Notes under the pieces: generated by a model | What the model was told of the DNA's origin: nothing | The model's input: only the letters and a program-made list of their open reading frames with translations | The model's database searches: none | Source: Endotrypanum monterogeii | Lineage: Eukaryota; Euglenozoa; Kinetoplastea; Trypanosomatida; Trypanosomatidae | Length of the DNA stretch: 64,000 bases | NCBI GenBank assembly: GCA_000333855.2 | Contig: CM007329.1 | Coordinates: 1-64,000 of the forward strand | Direction of reading: 5' to 3' | Program-made: the position numbers and the translations under genes | In this document: positions 9,089 to 20,100 of the stretch, piece after piece | Numbering within the stretch: position 1 is the stretch's first letter | How the letters are laid out: each line of letters starts with the position of its first letter

Positions 9089-10043
9089 AGAAGAAACGGG
9101 TGAAGCCTTGCGTGTTCTGGGTCGTAATCCCTTCGAGGGCATTACCACGAAGACACGTCTGCGTCAGTTACTGCAGACTCACCAGGGGAGAGACAAGGTC
9201 TTCAAGGTGGTGCAGTATTTGCTGCGCATCCGGCTGTGGTGGAATTCTGTAGAATTCAATGTCAATTATGTGCCCGGTGAAAAATTTTCCCGAATGGAGA
9301 ACAACCTAATGACCATCGTCAATAGTCGGCGTTTGTTTCGTCTTGGACGCTTTTTCGGCGAGTTTGTCCGCATGCGCGTGACGCTCATCAAAGCATCGGA
9401 GTTGGTGTACATACCAGTGAACGGTGGTCAGTGGATTGCGCTCTTCATCCAGTGCCAAATGCTGCTAGATATTTTTGCGCGCGGCTTGTTGTTTATCAAA
9501 TCGCTGCTCGAAGACGTCGCTTTCCTTGTCCAGAAGGGATTTTTCCATAGCAATGTTGCGGGCCGTCTCATCTACGTGGCGACGCGATGTGGGCTTCCGG
9601 TTCTTTTGATTGATCTTTTTCTCAACACATTGCGCCTTTACCAAGGTGTTCTCGACGCCTCCGCTACGGATTCATCGAGTGAAATAATGTTTTCGAAAGA
9701 ATCTTTTTCTCTGCTCTCCAAGTACGATAGTGTGGATAAGCTGCGTCGTAAACTGGCATCGACAACGGATGAAAAGGAAAAGCTGAAGGAAGTGCTCAAG
9801 GAGCAGCAGCTGGCGGCCAACGGTGACGGTGACAAGAACGTTGTCTACGTAGACTCTTACGCGCAGCTACTGTGGACTGACTTCGAACTGCACTGGATCT
9901 TCGTGACAGAGACAAAACTACTGCTGGACATTTTCGTGGCTCTGTCAAGCTTGAGGGGATGGAGACTGCAGGGGGCTGTGAGTACGGCGGGTTTGCTCTC
10001 GGGGTTGTGCTCTGTGTATCGTGTTTGGACATACGGTCGCTAG
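9078..10043 (+). CDS. PEX11-family peroxisomal/glycosomal membrane protein
   Basis: 321 residues. PEX11 proteins shape and divide peroxisomes; in kinetoplastids the organelle is the glycosome. The family signature is visible near the N-terminus: G-R-D-K-V-F-K-V-V-Q-Y at about 37-47, followed by the amphipathic stretch R-L-F-R-L-G-R-F-F-G-E-F. Hydrophobic segments follow (about 115-140 and 170-195), then a charged K/E-rich stretch (about 222-250). The C-terminal hydrophobic segment ends S-V-Y-R-V-W-T-Y-G-R, typical of the family. It is about 100 residues longer than a typical kinetoplastid PEX11 or GIM5 protein (about 220 residues, from memory); the extra length is the central charged region and a longer N-terminus. 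The frame is open from a TTG at 9060, but the first ATG is 9078. Which PEX11 subgroup it belongs to cannot be told here. Confidence 0.85.
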   Translation: MECEEETGEALRVLGRNPFEGITTKTRLRQLLQTHQGRDKVFKVVQYLLRIRLWWNSVEFNVNYVPGEKFSRMENNLMTIVNSRRLFRLGRFFGEFVRMRVTLIKASELVYIPVNGGQWIALFIQCQMLLDIFARGLLFIKSLLEDVAFLVQKGFFHSNVAGRLIYVATRCGLPVLLIDLFLNTLRLYQGVLDASATDSSSEIMFSKESFSLLSKYDSVDKLRRKLASTTDEKEKLKEVLKEQQLAANGDGDKNVVYVDSYAQLLWTDFELHWIFVTETKLLLDIFVALSSLRGWRLQGAVSTAGLLSGLCSVYRVWTYGR

Positions 10044-10748
10044 TTCTGGGCTAGGCATGCATCTGTAGTCCGGACGGAGTGTGCTGTGTTTTATTGGTAG
10101 TGCTTCGTGGTGGAAATGCCAGCTGAGGTGTCAAGAATGATTCATGGCTATACAGTCGCTTTTAAAAATTATTGCTCCTCACTGGGGATGCTAGTATTTT
10201 GCCGATTTCTTGTGAGGACTGAGGTTCAGGTTCTTGTCTCGATGCTCCTGTCACTTAGTCACGTTTTTGTCTCGTAGGATGATTTTTTCCTCCTTTTTGC
10301 TAGTTCCAGTACACTCGCCAAAGAAACCGCCAGATGCACAAAAGCTAAGTGGAAGGCACGTAGTACCTTATATGCCCCGTGCGGCTCTCTATCCCTCCTC
10401 TCCAAACAGTGTTAAGCAGACTGCCCAACTGCGCCTTTCGCACAGGAAAAGAAAGCGGTGAACATGCGATACGTTCGAGTCAACGTTCTTTTTTTCTCCT
10501 CTTCAGTTGTCTAATTTATGGCTGCATTCCGCTACTTCGCATCTTTCCTCACATACCTTCTAATTACCCTGGTCCTTCCCGTTTGTCAGTGCTTTGGGCA
10601 CTGACTGTGTTTGTATGGTTTTTGAAGACTTCATTTTGGTTGTTGCGCTGGTGCTGAAGGGTCGCGTGACTGCGGAGTGTGCACACTTGCAGGTGCCTTT
10701 CTATTAATTTTTTCTGCTAAGCATAAAGCTGTGTTACCGAAAGCTTAA
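10044..10748 (+). other. Intergenic region
   Basis: 705 bases, mixed composition with several C/T tracts (about 10490-10515 and 10694-10715). Short frames at 10234-10461 and 10379-10657 lack protein features. It ends with a T/C-rich tract and AG before the GPI12 gene, with no upstream ATG. Confidence 0.55.
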
Positions 10749-11498
10749 ATGCATAGTGTTATCGTTCTTTGCATCAGTGTCGTGCTGGTGCTGTTTCTTA
10801 TGCGATGGACAAGGATCTCGAACATCGCCAGAATCTCGGGTCGAAGTGATGTCCTGTTTGTTTTTGCGCACCCTGATGACGAAGCAATGTTTTTCACCCC
10901 GCTCCTGCATGCTTTTAGGTCGCAGCGGGTCACTGTGCACTTCCTGTGCTTGTCCAACGGCAACTTCGCTGGCTTAGGAAAGGAGCGCGAAAAGGAGCTC
11001 TACGCCAGTGGGGCTTTTTTTGGCGTGCATAGGCGCAACATTCGAGTTGTGGATCACCCTAGTTTGCAAGACGGCATGAACACTATCTGGAACCCGTCGC
11101 TAATTCACAGGGAAGTCGAGTCATACATGCAAAAGGCGGGTAACATCAGCACTATCGTCACCTTTGACAAGTATGGTGTATCCAGTCATCCCAATCACAT
11201 TGCAGTGCACAATGGCGTGCGGGAGCTCAAGGAGAACATGCCTCCAGGGATCCTTCACTTGCAACTCAAAACCCGCAGTCTGTTGTTCAAGTATGTTGGG
11301 CTACTCGCTGTTTTTCCCTACCTTTTGTGGTCGTCGATAGGAGTTAATCGAAGCAGCTTCGTCGCTATCATTCCGCCGGTATCTGTATGGGAGAGTATGG
11401 CCGCTTTGCGCAAGCACGCTTCTCAGCTAGTTTGGTTTCGCTACCTGTTTGTCGTCTTCTCTTCGTACACATACGTGAATGAAATCGAAGTGCTCTAA
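10749..11498 (+). CDS. GPI12: GlcNAc-PI de-N-acetylase (PIG-L/GPI12)
   Basis: 249 residues, the usual length for PIG-L. The enzyme removes acetate from N-acetylglucosaminyl-phosphatidylinositol, the second step of GPI-anchor synthesis, at the ER membrane. A single N-terminal membrane segment (about 3-18) anchors it. The zinc-binding A-H-P-D-D-E motif is at about 40-45 and intact, including the catalytic aspartate. The second metal-site histidine region (S-S-H-P-N-H-I-A-V-H) is near residue 150. The motif Y-G-V-S-S-H-P-N-H, with G-V-R-E-L after it, is characteristic of the family. GPI-anchored proteins and glycolipids cover trypanosomatid surfaces, so this is a core pathway gene. The ATG at 10749 is the first after the splice signal and starts right before the membrane segment. 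No oddity seen. Confidence 0.95.
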   Translation: MHSVIVLCISVVLVLFLMRWTRISNIARISGRSDVLFVFAHPDDEAMFFTPLLHAFRSQRVTVHFLCLSNGNFAGLGKEREKELYASGAFFGVHRRNIRVVDHPSLQDGMNTIWNPSLIHREVESYMQKAGNISTIVTFDKYGVSSHPNHIAVHNGVRELKENMPPGILHLQLKTRSLLFKYVGLLAVFPYLLWSSIGVNRSSFVAIIPPVSVWESMAALRKHASQLVWFRYLFVVFSSYTYVNEIEVL

Positions 11499-13258
11499 CT
11501 TGAGGGTCCCTATCGGAAAGAGCAAGTGCTTCAACACACCCAAGCGCTGAGGCGAGAGCAAAGTATTCACGTGCTTAACCTAGCAATGTCTCCGCGAGAT
11601 TCATTCTCTCTGTTCCGCAGGTGTGAAATGTGTGCCCCGCTCTGTTTTTCCTCGTTAATCGACAATCCAAGAAAAAAAAGCTGACGCGCTTCTGAAGTGT
11701 TGTTGTACTACACATGACGACGTCGCACAACATTCGAGCGACTTGGCACCGAATGGTGCGTCAGTGTTTTATTATCCCTGGGAGTGCTCTGTTTGTAATA
11801 TTTCTGTTCAAGATCGAGATTCAGCTGATACCGGGTCGCCCCGGACGTGGGTGACCATGTAGGTATAGGTGTTCGAAGCACCCCTACTCTTGGCCTTGTC
11901 GGCTCCTAGGCCCCCAGGCGTATATATATTTATTTATTTTTTCTTCACACTTGTTTGTATATATTTTTTTGTTGTTGCGTTTGCCTGCTGCGCCGTATTG
12001 AAGGTCTTTTTGACGTTTTTCAGGGTTAGGTGTAGGGCTACACTCGCTATATTTCTATCGTGAAAATGAGAGCCATGACGCCACTCAGGGCGTCTTGGTT
12101 TTCCCTACCTTTTTTTTTTTTTGTGGATCGGCTTGGGATCTGACGTGGGCTGTACGTTGTCCGATACCTCTCGGTCGCTCATGTTGTCCACGGCTTCTGT
12201 AGACGACGGCGACCACTCTGTTATGCGTGAATCAAAGTGAACTCAGAGTCTTCGCTCACTTGAGTGTGCCACTGAGGACTATGGTGTGTGATACCGCTTA
12301 GTATTTCACCCCGAAGACGGTGACTGAAAACGATTCCACACCGCCGGTGGTGTGCTACAAGGAAAGGGGGGGGGATGAGGAGAGGGAGGCTGGAGACAAC
12401 GACCTGTGAGAGTGGGGGCTTCGAACTTTACTAGTGCAAGGCAGAAGTTGGTGTTGTAGTGGCCTGAAATCCTTCGCTGTAGAGTGACGGCACAAGGTGG
12501 TGTTTTCGAGGTTGTTTTCTTAGATTGTATGGAGGTGACTTTCTCCTGGTACATTTTTTTGCGCTCGATGTCGCCAAACACGTTTTTGGAATCCTTGACA
12601 GCACATACAATCACCAATATCCTTTTGGATTTTGAGGGTTGTTTGCTAATGGAGCTCTCAAGCAGGACTGGAGTGGCGCTGTAATTGTATTTGGTTGGGC
12701 GAGTAAGTGAGAGGTAGTTACCCCGAGCTTCCCTGTTCCAGTAAAAGCGCGGCGCGCTTTGTGATAGGCCAAGTGGTGCATGCTAGGTATCATTGATGTT
12801 CGCCATCTTTTGGTAACGCTTCTAGGAAAAAAAAAATGACGATAATATTTTCGTGTAGAGATCTGCCCACCACACACATATACTGTAGTCTTTGCACACA
12901 ACTGCTGAGTACGTCGTTTTTTGTTCTCACCAAGTGGCTCTTTTGTTCCTGTCGTTACACTTGTGCTTCAGCTTATCTCGGAGACTTTTGATCATCACAT
13001 TTTTTTCTTTATTTTGTTGTTGTACTGTGTTTACTACATCGCTTCTTTGGAAAATGAAGGACTCGAGATCTTTAATGGCACCACTTTTACACATGGACAG
13101 GCGGTTCGCGCCTTCAAAGACGCGCCGGTGACTATCTAGAGGGTCGCCCGGCGAAGGGATGGCCTGTCGTACGCATCACCGAGAGTGATATTCTTGTGAC
13201 CGTGTACTGGCAATGTGTCGGTTATCACCGCTTCGTCAATTTTTTTCTTTTTTCCTAC
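11499..13258 (+). other. Intergenic region, 1.76 kb, no recognised gene
   Basis: Mixed sequence with T runs (12110-12121), a G run (12367-12374) and T/C tracts. Candidate frames (11869-12063, 12484-12684, 12892-13131) are hydrophobic or unstructured and were rejected. The frame at 12909-13139 ends with a protein-like stretch but has no ATG. It probably holds the 3'UTR of GPI12 and the 5' signals of NTH1. Confidence 0.5.
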
Positions 13259-13278
13259 ATGCGTGGATTCGGAAGAAG
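13240..13278 (+). promoter_or_regulatory. Splice-acceptor region of the endonuclease III gene
   Basis: The T/C tract runs from 13240 to 13256. The first AGs after it are at 13274-13275 and 13277-13278. They lie downstream of the in-frame ATG at 13259, so a leader added here would exclude that ATG and leave 13304 as the start. Use of an earlier acceptor would include it. Confidence 0.45.
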
Positions 13279-13280
13279 AC

Positions 13281-13304
13281 ATGCGCGGACAAAACTTTGC
13301 ATAA
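13281..13304 (+). other. Seven-codon upstream ORF whose stop overlaps the NTH1 start (TAATG)
   Basis: The ATG at 13281 opens a seven-codon frame ending in TAA at 13302-13304. The last A is also the first base of the ATG at 13304. The layout suits termination-coupled reinitiation or attenuation of the short NTH1 form. Confidence 0.45.
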
Positions 13305-14083
13305 TGAGTAAATGTTCATTTTCCCCGCCATCAAACTGGTCGGGACTGTTCGCACGCTTGCAGGATTATCGGAAACACTTGCCGGCACCGGTGGACACAA
13401 TGGGATGCCACCGTCTTCGCGACGAGACTGCACCCAAGGAGGTTCAGCGTTTTCAAACATTAGTAGCACTGATGCTTAGCGCTCAGACAAAAGATGTTGT
13501 GACAGCTGCTGCAATGGATACACTCATCAAGCGCGGATTGACCACGCAGTTAGTTCATGCAATGTCCGAGACAGAGTTGGACAAGCACATCTGCAAAGTC
13601 GGGTTTCACAATAAGAAGGCGAAACACATCAAGGAGGTCGCTGCGATTCTCATGAAGGACTATAGTGGAAAGGTACCGCGAGAGTACGCTGACTTAATCG
13701 CACTTCCAGGCGTCGGCCCGAAAATGGCAAATCTCTTCTTTCAAGGCGCCGACGATCGTATTGTGGGAATTGGCGTCGACACACATGTTCACCGCATTTC
13801 ACAGCGTTATGGGTGGGTGCCGAGCACCGTGAAAACACCGGAAGATACGCGGAAGGCGCTAGAGTCATGGTTACCTCGGGAGCACTGGGGGACAGTTAAC
13901 TTTCTTATGGTGGGGCTTGGCCAAACAATATGCACCCCGCTCTACCCTAAGTGTGCCCAGTGCGAGCTGAGCGACATTTGTCCGAATGCATTCAAGGAGG
14001 CCCAGGTGAAGCGTTCCCGTGAAGAAAAACTTCCGGCGAAGAAGGATCCTCTGTCGCAGAGAAAAAAAAGTAAAAAGAATTGA
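13304..14083 (+). CDS. NTH1: Endonuclease III / NTH1, bifunctional DNA glycosylase
   Basis: 259 residues from 13304 (274 if the in-frame ATG at 13259 is used). The enzyme removes oxidised pyrimidines and cuts abasic sites in base-excision repair. All hallmarks are present: the L-M-L-S-A-Q-T-K-D motif, the helix-hairpin-helix L-P-G-V-G-P-K with catalytic Lys140, catalytic Asp159 in G-V-D-T-H-V-H-R (19-residue spacing as in human NTH1), and the 4Fe-4S cluster cysteines 210, 217, 220 and 226 (C-x6-C-x2-C-x5-C). The tail is lysine-rich and could be a nuclear signal. The choice of start is open: the first AG after the T/C tract favours 13304. The longer form would add an arginine-rich N-terminus (R-G-F-G-R-R-H-A-R) that could act as a mitochondrial presequence. 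Confidence 0.95.
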   Translation: MSKCSFSPPSNWSGLFARLQDYRKHLPAPVDTMGCHRLRDETAPKEVQRFQTLVALMLSAQTKDVVTAAAMDTLIKRGLTTQLVHAMSETELDKHICKVGFHNKKAKHIKEVAAILMKDYSGKVPREYADLIALPGVGPKMANLFFQGADDRIVGIGVDTHVHRISQRYGWVPSTVKTPEDTRKALESWLPREHWGTVNFLMVGLGQTICTPLYPKCAQCELSDICPNAFKEAQVKRSREEKLPAKKDPLSQRKKSKKN

Positions 14084-14777
14084 TGCTTCTTTGAAGTTTC
14101 CAAGGGTCAACAGTGCCGTTGCGATTGAACGATTCAGCGTTTGCAGCCAACGAAGGGGTTCTTGGCATGCTTTTTGTTTCACGTCGATTCCGATGCTTTA
14201 TGACACCTTGCTGCTCGTTGGATATCACTAATCCGCTAAGCAGGTAATCATTTTGCGATTCGTTTATTCCCAGAAAAGACTACGGCAGCGTTCCAGGACA
14301 TGTATGCGCGAAAAGTAGATGAACTTTTTTTAGAAGGTGGGGAAGTGGAAGGGAAGTGATAGTCCTGTATGCGTGTTTAACTGCTCCCTCATGCGAGCCC
14401 GCAGACATCCTCCTGCTAGGGGTCGTATGCAGGTTATTCTTCATCCCTCTGTATCTCAATTGCACGCCGTCGGCGTGGCAGGGAAACTTCACTCTCGACT
14501 ACAATTTTTCTGTTTAGCTCTTATGGGACCTTCAGTCACGAGCAGCCTACTTCGCGCCTTATAGCAACCTCAATTCTTCTGTCTCGCTTACATTTCCAAT
14601 AAACGTATCTTGAAAAGATATAACTTTGAGTGTCACAATCCCACAAATTCTTTTCTTTCCGTTTTGTGATTTCTTTTCTCGATTTATCTCTTCTCTGCGT
14701 TTAGCCGCCCCTGAACTACGAAGCGAGTCATTCACCGCGCCGATCAAAGCAGACTCACATCGCCCCCTCATCCCATA
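14084..14777 (+). other. Intergenic region with splice signal
   Basis: 694 bases. It ends in a strong T/C stretch (about 14648-14701) and TTTAG (AG at 14703-14704), about 73 bases before the next ATG, with no upstream ATG. No gene seen. Confidence 0.6.
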
Positions 14778-15173
14778 ATGTCCTGCATTTCTCCCTTCAG
14801 TCGGAATGTGTACATTGCGAGCTTGCCAGTGGACTATACTGAGAATGATCTCTTGGATCTCTTCTCCCCCTTCGGACGCGTTATTTCCTGCACTGTGAAG
14901 TACGATAAGGATACGGGGCTGTGCAAAGGGTACGGATTTGTTTTATTCGAATACGAGCAGGATGCGTTGAATGCTGTGATTGCACTTCAGGGCCACACGA
15001 TTCGGAACACCCGCGTGCAAGTGCGTCTGGCTCGTCCTGAGGCCTCGGCCAAGAAGATTTACCCGGTCATGATGCAGCAACAGTTAATGAGTGCATGCAT
15101 GCCGTACCAGCCAGTGTACGTGATGTACGTGCCATCGCCCCTGTACACACAGGGGGCCCCGGTAGCCGGTTGA
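14778..15173 (+). CDS. Single-RRM RNA-binding protein, short form (kinetoplastid RBP family)
   Basis: 131 residues, almost entirely one RNA recognition motif. RNP2 is V-Y-I-A-S-L (11-16) and RNP1 is K-G-Y-G-F-V-L-F (50-57), both with the aromatic residues that stack on RNA bases. The RRM ends about residue 87 (V-Q-V-R-L-A-R). The tail is rich in Q, M, P and Y (V-Y-V-M-Y-V-P-S-P). Kinetoplastid RBP proteins of this type bind 3'UTRs and set mRNA stability or translation. This is the smallest of three related genes in the window (others at 23220 and 35463). The short A-S-L-P after RNP2 and the V-Q-V-R after RNP1 are shared by all three. Which named RBP it corresponds to cannot be settled by eye. 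Confidence 0.92.
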   Translation: MSCISPFSRNVYIASLPVDYTENDLLDLFSPFGRVISCTVKYDKDTGLCKGYGFVLFEYEQDALNAVIALQGHTIRNTRVQVRLARPEASAKKIYPVMMQQQLMSACMPYQPVYVMYVPSPLYTQGAPVAG

Positions 15174-16982
15174 GGATCGCACAGGGTGGCGCCGGCTTTT
15201 TTCCGAGGCTCACTTTTTCCCTCTGAGGCTATACCATACAATGGCAACGCCTTGCAGCGGACGAAAACGGCGCTCACGCTTTTTCGACTGTGGAGAAAAA
15301 TACACTCGTTTTTTTTTTGGGGGGCATTACTTCCTGAAGTATGTCACCCCAACATTTGTGTGCTTCATTCTATTGAACTTAGTAATTTTAGTGTTTCTCT
15401 TCAACTCTCTCCAACTACTTCCCATTATGTTTATTCGTGTTTAGTCGTTTTTGTTTTCTGCACTCCTGATTCTTTTTTTTTTTTTTACCTGTTTCTCTCT
15501 TTCTTTTTTATCTTTTTTTACGTCACTTAAAAGTTTCTTTTTCTCTTTGCTTTGCTCTACTTCCCATTCTCCCATATGTTTTTTTTCTTCAACAGCTGAA
15601 GTCGGCAAAAAAAAAATTATCAACTAAGGCAAATGGTTTGCATCTGTTCTCTACTAGCCTCTTCTATGTCTGGCGCGCCTCATGTGAAATAGGTGAAGAA
15701 GAGGTACCAATGGTGCGACATCGGAAGCTAACACACATATATGAATACATAGGTACACAGCGAAAAAAAAAAGCAACATTTTGTCGAACTTACTAATTTA
15801 ACATAACCTCAAGTCAATTACAAGAACAAATATCAACTTGCAAAAAGAACAGCTGAAGGAAAAAAACAGAATAGGAAAAAGAGAGCAGTCGACTATGTCA
15901 CAGTTAGAATTTCATGTGCAAGGGCCGCCGTAAAAGCGATGCTGATGTGCCCTATTGCATCTGGCATCTGTGTGCATTTTAGCTGGTTCTCTTTTCTGTC
16001 TTGGGGCTCTCTTTTCTACATTTTTTCTTCAACAGATCCACACGGTGAGGCCTGTTTGGCGCTGGGCTCAACAAACAAACAAACAAACAAACAAATAGAG
16101 CAGCTGTGAAAAGATAAGATTTCGAGGAAAAGAGACGCATTTTAGTTTCAAAGGGAAAAGAATGTTTTTACGCAGATGAAATCATGTTACCACCTCCGTG
16201 ACTCTCAGGCTTGTTTGCCTAGTGCATCTTCAATGATCGCTGGAGGCAAGGTACTGGTGCACGTGTTGCAATGACATCGAGCCTGCACTCCTGCCCTGTT
16301 GTGGATTCACGAACAGAAGCAGGCGAGAAAGTAAGTGTAGTCAAGGTCCTTTTCTCTGCGCAATCGGTTCTATCTCGACTAGGAAAAAAAAGAACAATTA
16401 AGTAAATTTTTTAATACGGAGACGAGAACGTGTTTGATTCGGGGAACGGCGGCAGCAGCTCAAGAGGAGAGGGCCGTTGTGCTCCTGGGTTATCGGCCTC
16501 CTTCGCCCGTCCTCATCTTCCATGGTTGGGCGGTGCATTTCGTTACCGAAATGAGGGTTTCCGGGGCCGAAGAGTAAGCGTGCCGCGCGAAGTGCCGCTT
16601 GTTTTCTTCTTGTCTGCGACTGGAGTCGCTGCGTTTTTTTTTTGGGGGGGGTCCTCAGTGTGAGTAATGGGCGTCATTCGCTGTTAACGTTTTTTTAATA
16701 GTGGTGTTTGCCTTTTGTATACCGTCTCTATATCCCCTAGCCTGTTCTTGTATCGTTCTCACCGGCGTCACGCAGCTGAGTTACCTTCACCACCTCGCTG
16801 TCAACACTCCATCCTCTTCTCCCCTTTCTTTTGAGGATTCTTCAAGAAATTTAGTGACCCTACCACGGTCCTCATTTTTATTGAACACACTGCATTTTTT
16901 GTGTTCACCAACACACAACAGCGGTAAATCTGTTTGACTCCAAGGAACAGGAGAGGAGGATATCCTCACTCACCAAAGGGTT

Positions 16983-16997
16983 TTCCATTTTCCACAG
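16983..16997 (+). promoter_or_regulatory. Probable trans-splice acceptor of the helicase gene
   Basis: A T/C tract ending CCACAG, AG at 16996-16997, about 114 bases before the ATG at 17111. The intervening 5'UTR includes the AT repeat and a 21-codon upstream ORF. Confidence 0.45.
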
Positions 16998-17037
16998 GTC
17001 CACGGCGTTACTGTTATAAACATATATATATATATAT

Positions 17038-17103
17038 ATGTATATATATCAAAGAGAAAATACTCTCACCTTACATCCCACATTATCCGGGGTTTATAGT
17101 TGA
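17038..17103 (+). other. 21-codon upstream ORF before the helicase start
   Basis: The ATG at 17038, at the edge of the AT tract, opens a frame ending in TGA 17101-17103, 7 bases before the main ATG. Its presence in the mRNA depends on the acceptor at 16997 being used. Confidence 0.35.
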
Positions 17104-17110
17104 CTACGCG

Positions 17111-20100
17111 ATGGGGCCGAATAGACAGCGGAAGCCACCAAATGTAGGCCGAGGTGGCCGAGGACGAGGCCAAAGCCGTGCAGCAGCACCAGCCGCCACA
17201 TCTAACAAGGCAACCCCTTCGATGATCACCAACGCCGGTAGAGACCTTATCATTGACGTTCTGCATCATGCTGCGACGGGGGGTAGCGTACCGGTGCCGG
17301 AGAAGCACTTTGACACCAACACAGGCTCTCGAATCACGTTTCAGCGCAATTCGCCGCTGACGCCTACTGACATTCTCCAGCGACTTTATGAAGGTTTGGG
17401 GTTTCCTCGGGACCTCGTTACACAGTATTTGACAGACCTTGCCAAGGCTGCTGGAGTGCCGGTGTTCGCTGATGTAACGGAGCTCTTGGACGAGAGCGGA
17501 TCGTTTCAGTCGTTTTTGGTGGATAGCTCGTTCGAACTGTTCAACTATATGACGTGGTTTTCACGCCAAGAAAGCGAGGAAAAAATGAATCTGCAGGAGT
17601 GCCATGCGATGCTAAATAGCGAGCTAGAGATGGTCGAGGGCCTCTTCAGCGACAGCTTTCTCGGCTCTAACGAGTTTGGAGAGAACGATGCAAAATACTA
17701 TCAGCTTTATTTCGGTTTTTGCACCGCTGATGAAAGGCAGATGCTTGTAGTCATACGCTTACCTGGCTACTACCCAATGAAGACACCGTCTATCTACGTG
17801 CAGCCGCTCCGCAGAGACGCGTCTGTATCCATGCCGAGTCTTGCTGTTGCGCCGTCAGCTACCAAACACTTTTCGGCGGTCGAAAGGCGCACTATCATGG
17901 ATGCCGGCGTGCAGGCCATCAATAGTTTTGGCGATGACGGGTGTCTGATGGCCCTCATTTCAGCCATCCACGGTGCAGTGTCGTCCATGGAGGGGGAAAG
18001 AATAACGACCTCGGGGATGCCGATAGGGTGCAACGCACCCACGAAAGAGCTGTCGGCGGCGCAGGAGAAGCGTAAGGAGTTTATCGGGGCTCTTACCGGC
18101 AACCGTGTGGCCAAGAGGAAGTGTGCTGAGGATTTGGCAGACGACGAGGAGGGGGATCGCTTTTTTCAAGTGTCGATGCCAGAAAAGGTCGAGCTAGCCA
18201 CCGTCGACGTCGTTAATGTGGAGCAGGAGTTGGAACCCCGCAATTTCTTGACGTCCGACGCAGCTCACGACGCGATGCTCAGGTCCTCATGGGAAAAGCT
18301 GAAGACAGAGGGCTCTGTGCGAAAATCGCGCGAGGCGCTACCTGCATTCAAGATGCGTGAAAAGCTGCGAGCAGCTGTGGAGAAGCACAATGTCGTCGTT
18401 ATTGGCGGTGAAACGGGCAGCGGTAAAACAACACAAATCCCACAATTCTTGTACGAGTTCATGTGCGAGGAAGGGCGCGGCAGCGCAGCTAATATTATAT
18501 GCACCCAACCTCGTCGTCTGGCTGCTACGTCCGTAGCCCTGCGCGTCGCTGAGGAACGTGACGAGGCAGTCGGTGGCACAGTCGGCTACTCGATTCGGCT
18601 AGAGAACTGCGTGTCAAAAAATACGCAGATCACCTACTGCACTACAGGTATTGTCCTGCGGCGACTGCAAACAGACAAATACCTTAGTCGAGTTAGTCAC
18701 GTGGTAGTAGATGAAATTCACGAGCGTGGAGTGGACACCGACTTTCTTCTCATCTTGCTGCGCGATCTCGTGCGGCGACGACACGATTTGAAGGTTGTTC
18801 TGATGAGTGCTACGATGGACTCAGATCTGTTCGCACGGTATTTTGACGGAGCTCCACTCATTTCCATAACAGGACGAACTTTTCCCGTAAGGGTGATGCA
18901 CCTAGAGGAGATTATCCCTGCAGTTAACTACACCCTTGAGGATGGCTCACCCTATGAAAAGATAAGTTCGCGCCGGGAATCGCGGGTACGTAACACACGC
19001 AAGAATGCGATCGACCTTGACCTAGAAAATGTGGACGAGGACGCCGAGCACGAGAAAGAGCAGCAGAAGCTCGCGCAGGTCGTGAGGGCGTCACCGAAAA
19101 CCCTCGACACGCTAACACGGATGAATTTCGATGTAATCAACTACGAGTTGATTGAAAAAATTGTGGAATATATCGAGGTCGTGCTGCGTGACCCAGGTGC
19201 GGTGCTCGTCTTTCTTCCCGGTATGGCGGAAATCCAGCGATGCCTTGAGCAGCTCACGCTCAATCCCCGCCTCGCGAAATCGTGTCTCTTCTATAATTTG
19301 CATAGCTCACTTGGGTCTTCGGAGCAACAGGGGGTCTTTCGCCGACCACCAGCCGGTAAGCGCAAGGTGATCCTGGGCACAAACATAATGGAAACTTCAA
19401 TCACCATCGATGACGCCGTGTACGTTGTCGATACAGGTAAGGCGAAGGAGAACCGCTACAATGCTCGAAAAAGCCTTTCTGAGCTTGTTACGGTGAACAT
19501 TTCCAAGGCGAACTGCCGTCAACGACAGGGTCGAGCGGGTCGAGTGCAAGAAGGTTTCTGTTTCCGACTTTTTACCGAGGCACAGTTTGAGGCCTTTGAA
19601 AACCACCAGCTCTGTGAGATGCACCGCGTGCCGCTGGAGAGCCTGATTCTACAGATTTACGCTCTCCACCTCGGCGACGAGGTCGAGTACCTCCAAAAGG
19701 CGCTAAGTCCTCCTGAGGAGCGCGCCATTCAAAGTAGTGTGAAGGTGTTGAAGACGCTAGGTGCGCTGACGGCAGAAAAGCGGCTCACCTCTCTTGGACA
19801 GCACCTTGCCAATTTACCCCTCGATGTGCGTGTCGGTAAGATGATCATTCATGGGGCGCTTTTGCAATGCATTGATCCTGTGCTCACCATGGCCGCCTGC
19901 CTCGCCACGCGGACACCCTTCCTCGCATCTGTGGACATTCGAAATGAGGTGCTGAACATGCGGCGTGCGTTTGCTGGGGAGACTCTTTCTGATCAGCTCT
20001 CCGCATGGTTTGCCTACAATAAGTGGTCATCGGTTCTTCAACAAAAAGGCAATGCCGCTGCCCTTAAGGTGTGCCAAGATTGCTACCTCTCTTTTGTGAC

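Larger units (their letters stand above)
15174..17110 (+). other. Intergenic region, 1.9 kb, 3'UTR-like
   Basis: It contains T-rich tracts (15310-15319, 15472-15486), an (ACAA)n microsatellite at about 16071-16096 and an AT dinucleotide tract at 17022-17049. No protein-like frame. The splice acceptor for the helicase is probably CAG ending at 16997. Confidence 0.55.

Noticed and set aside
12909..13139. Frame ending in a protein-like stretch before NTH1
   Set aside because: No ATG in frame and no family recognised; introns are not expected here.
16934..17110. N-terminal extension of the helicase
   Set aside because: It has no ATG, starts at TTG and reads through an AT repeat; the ATG at 17111 opens the plausible protein.
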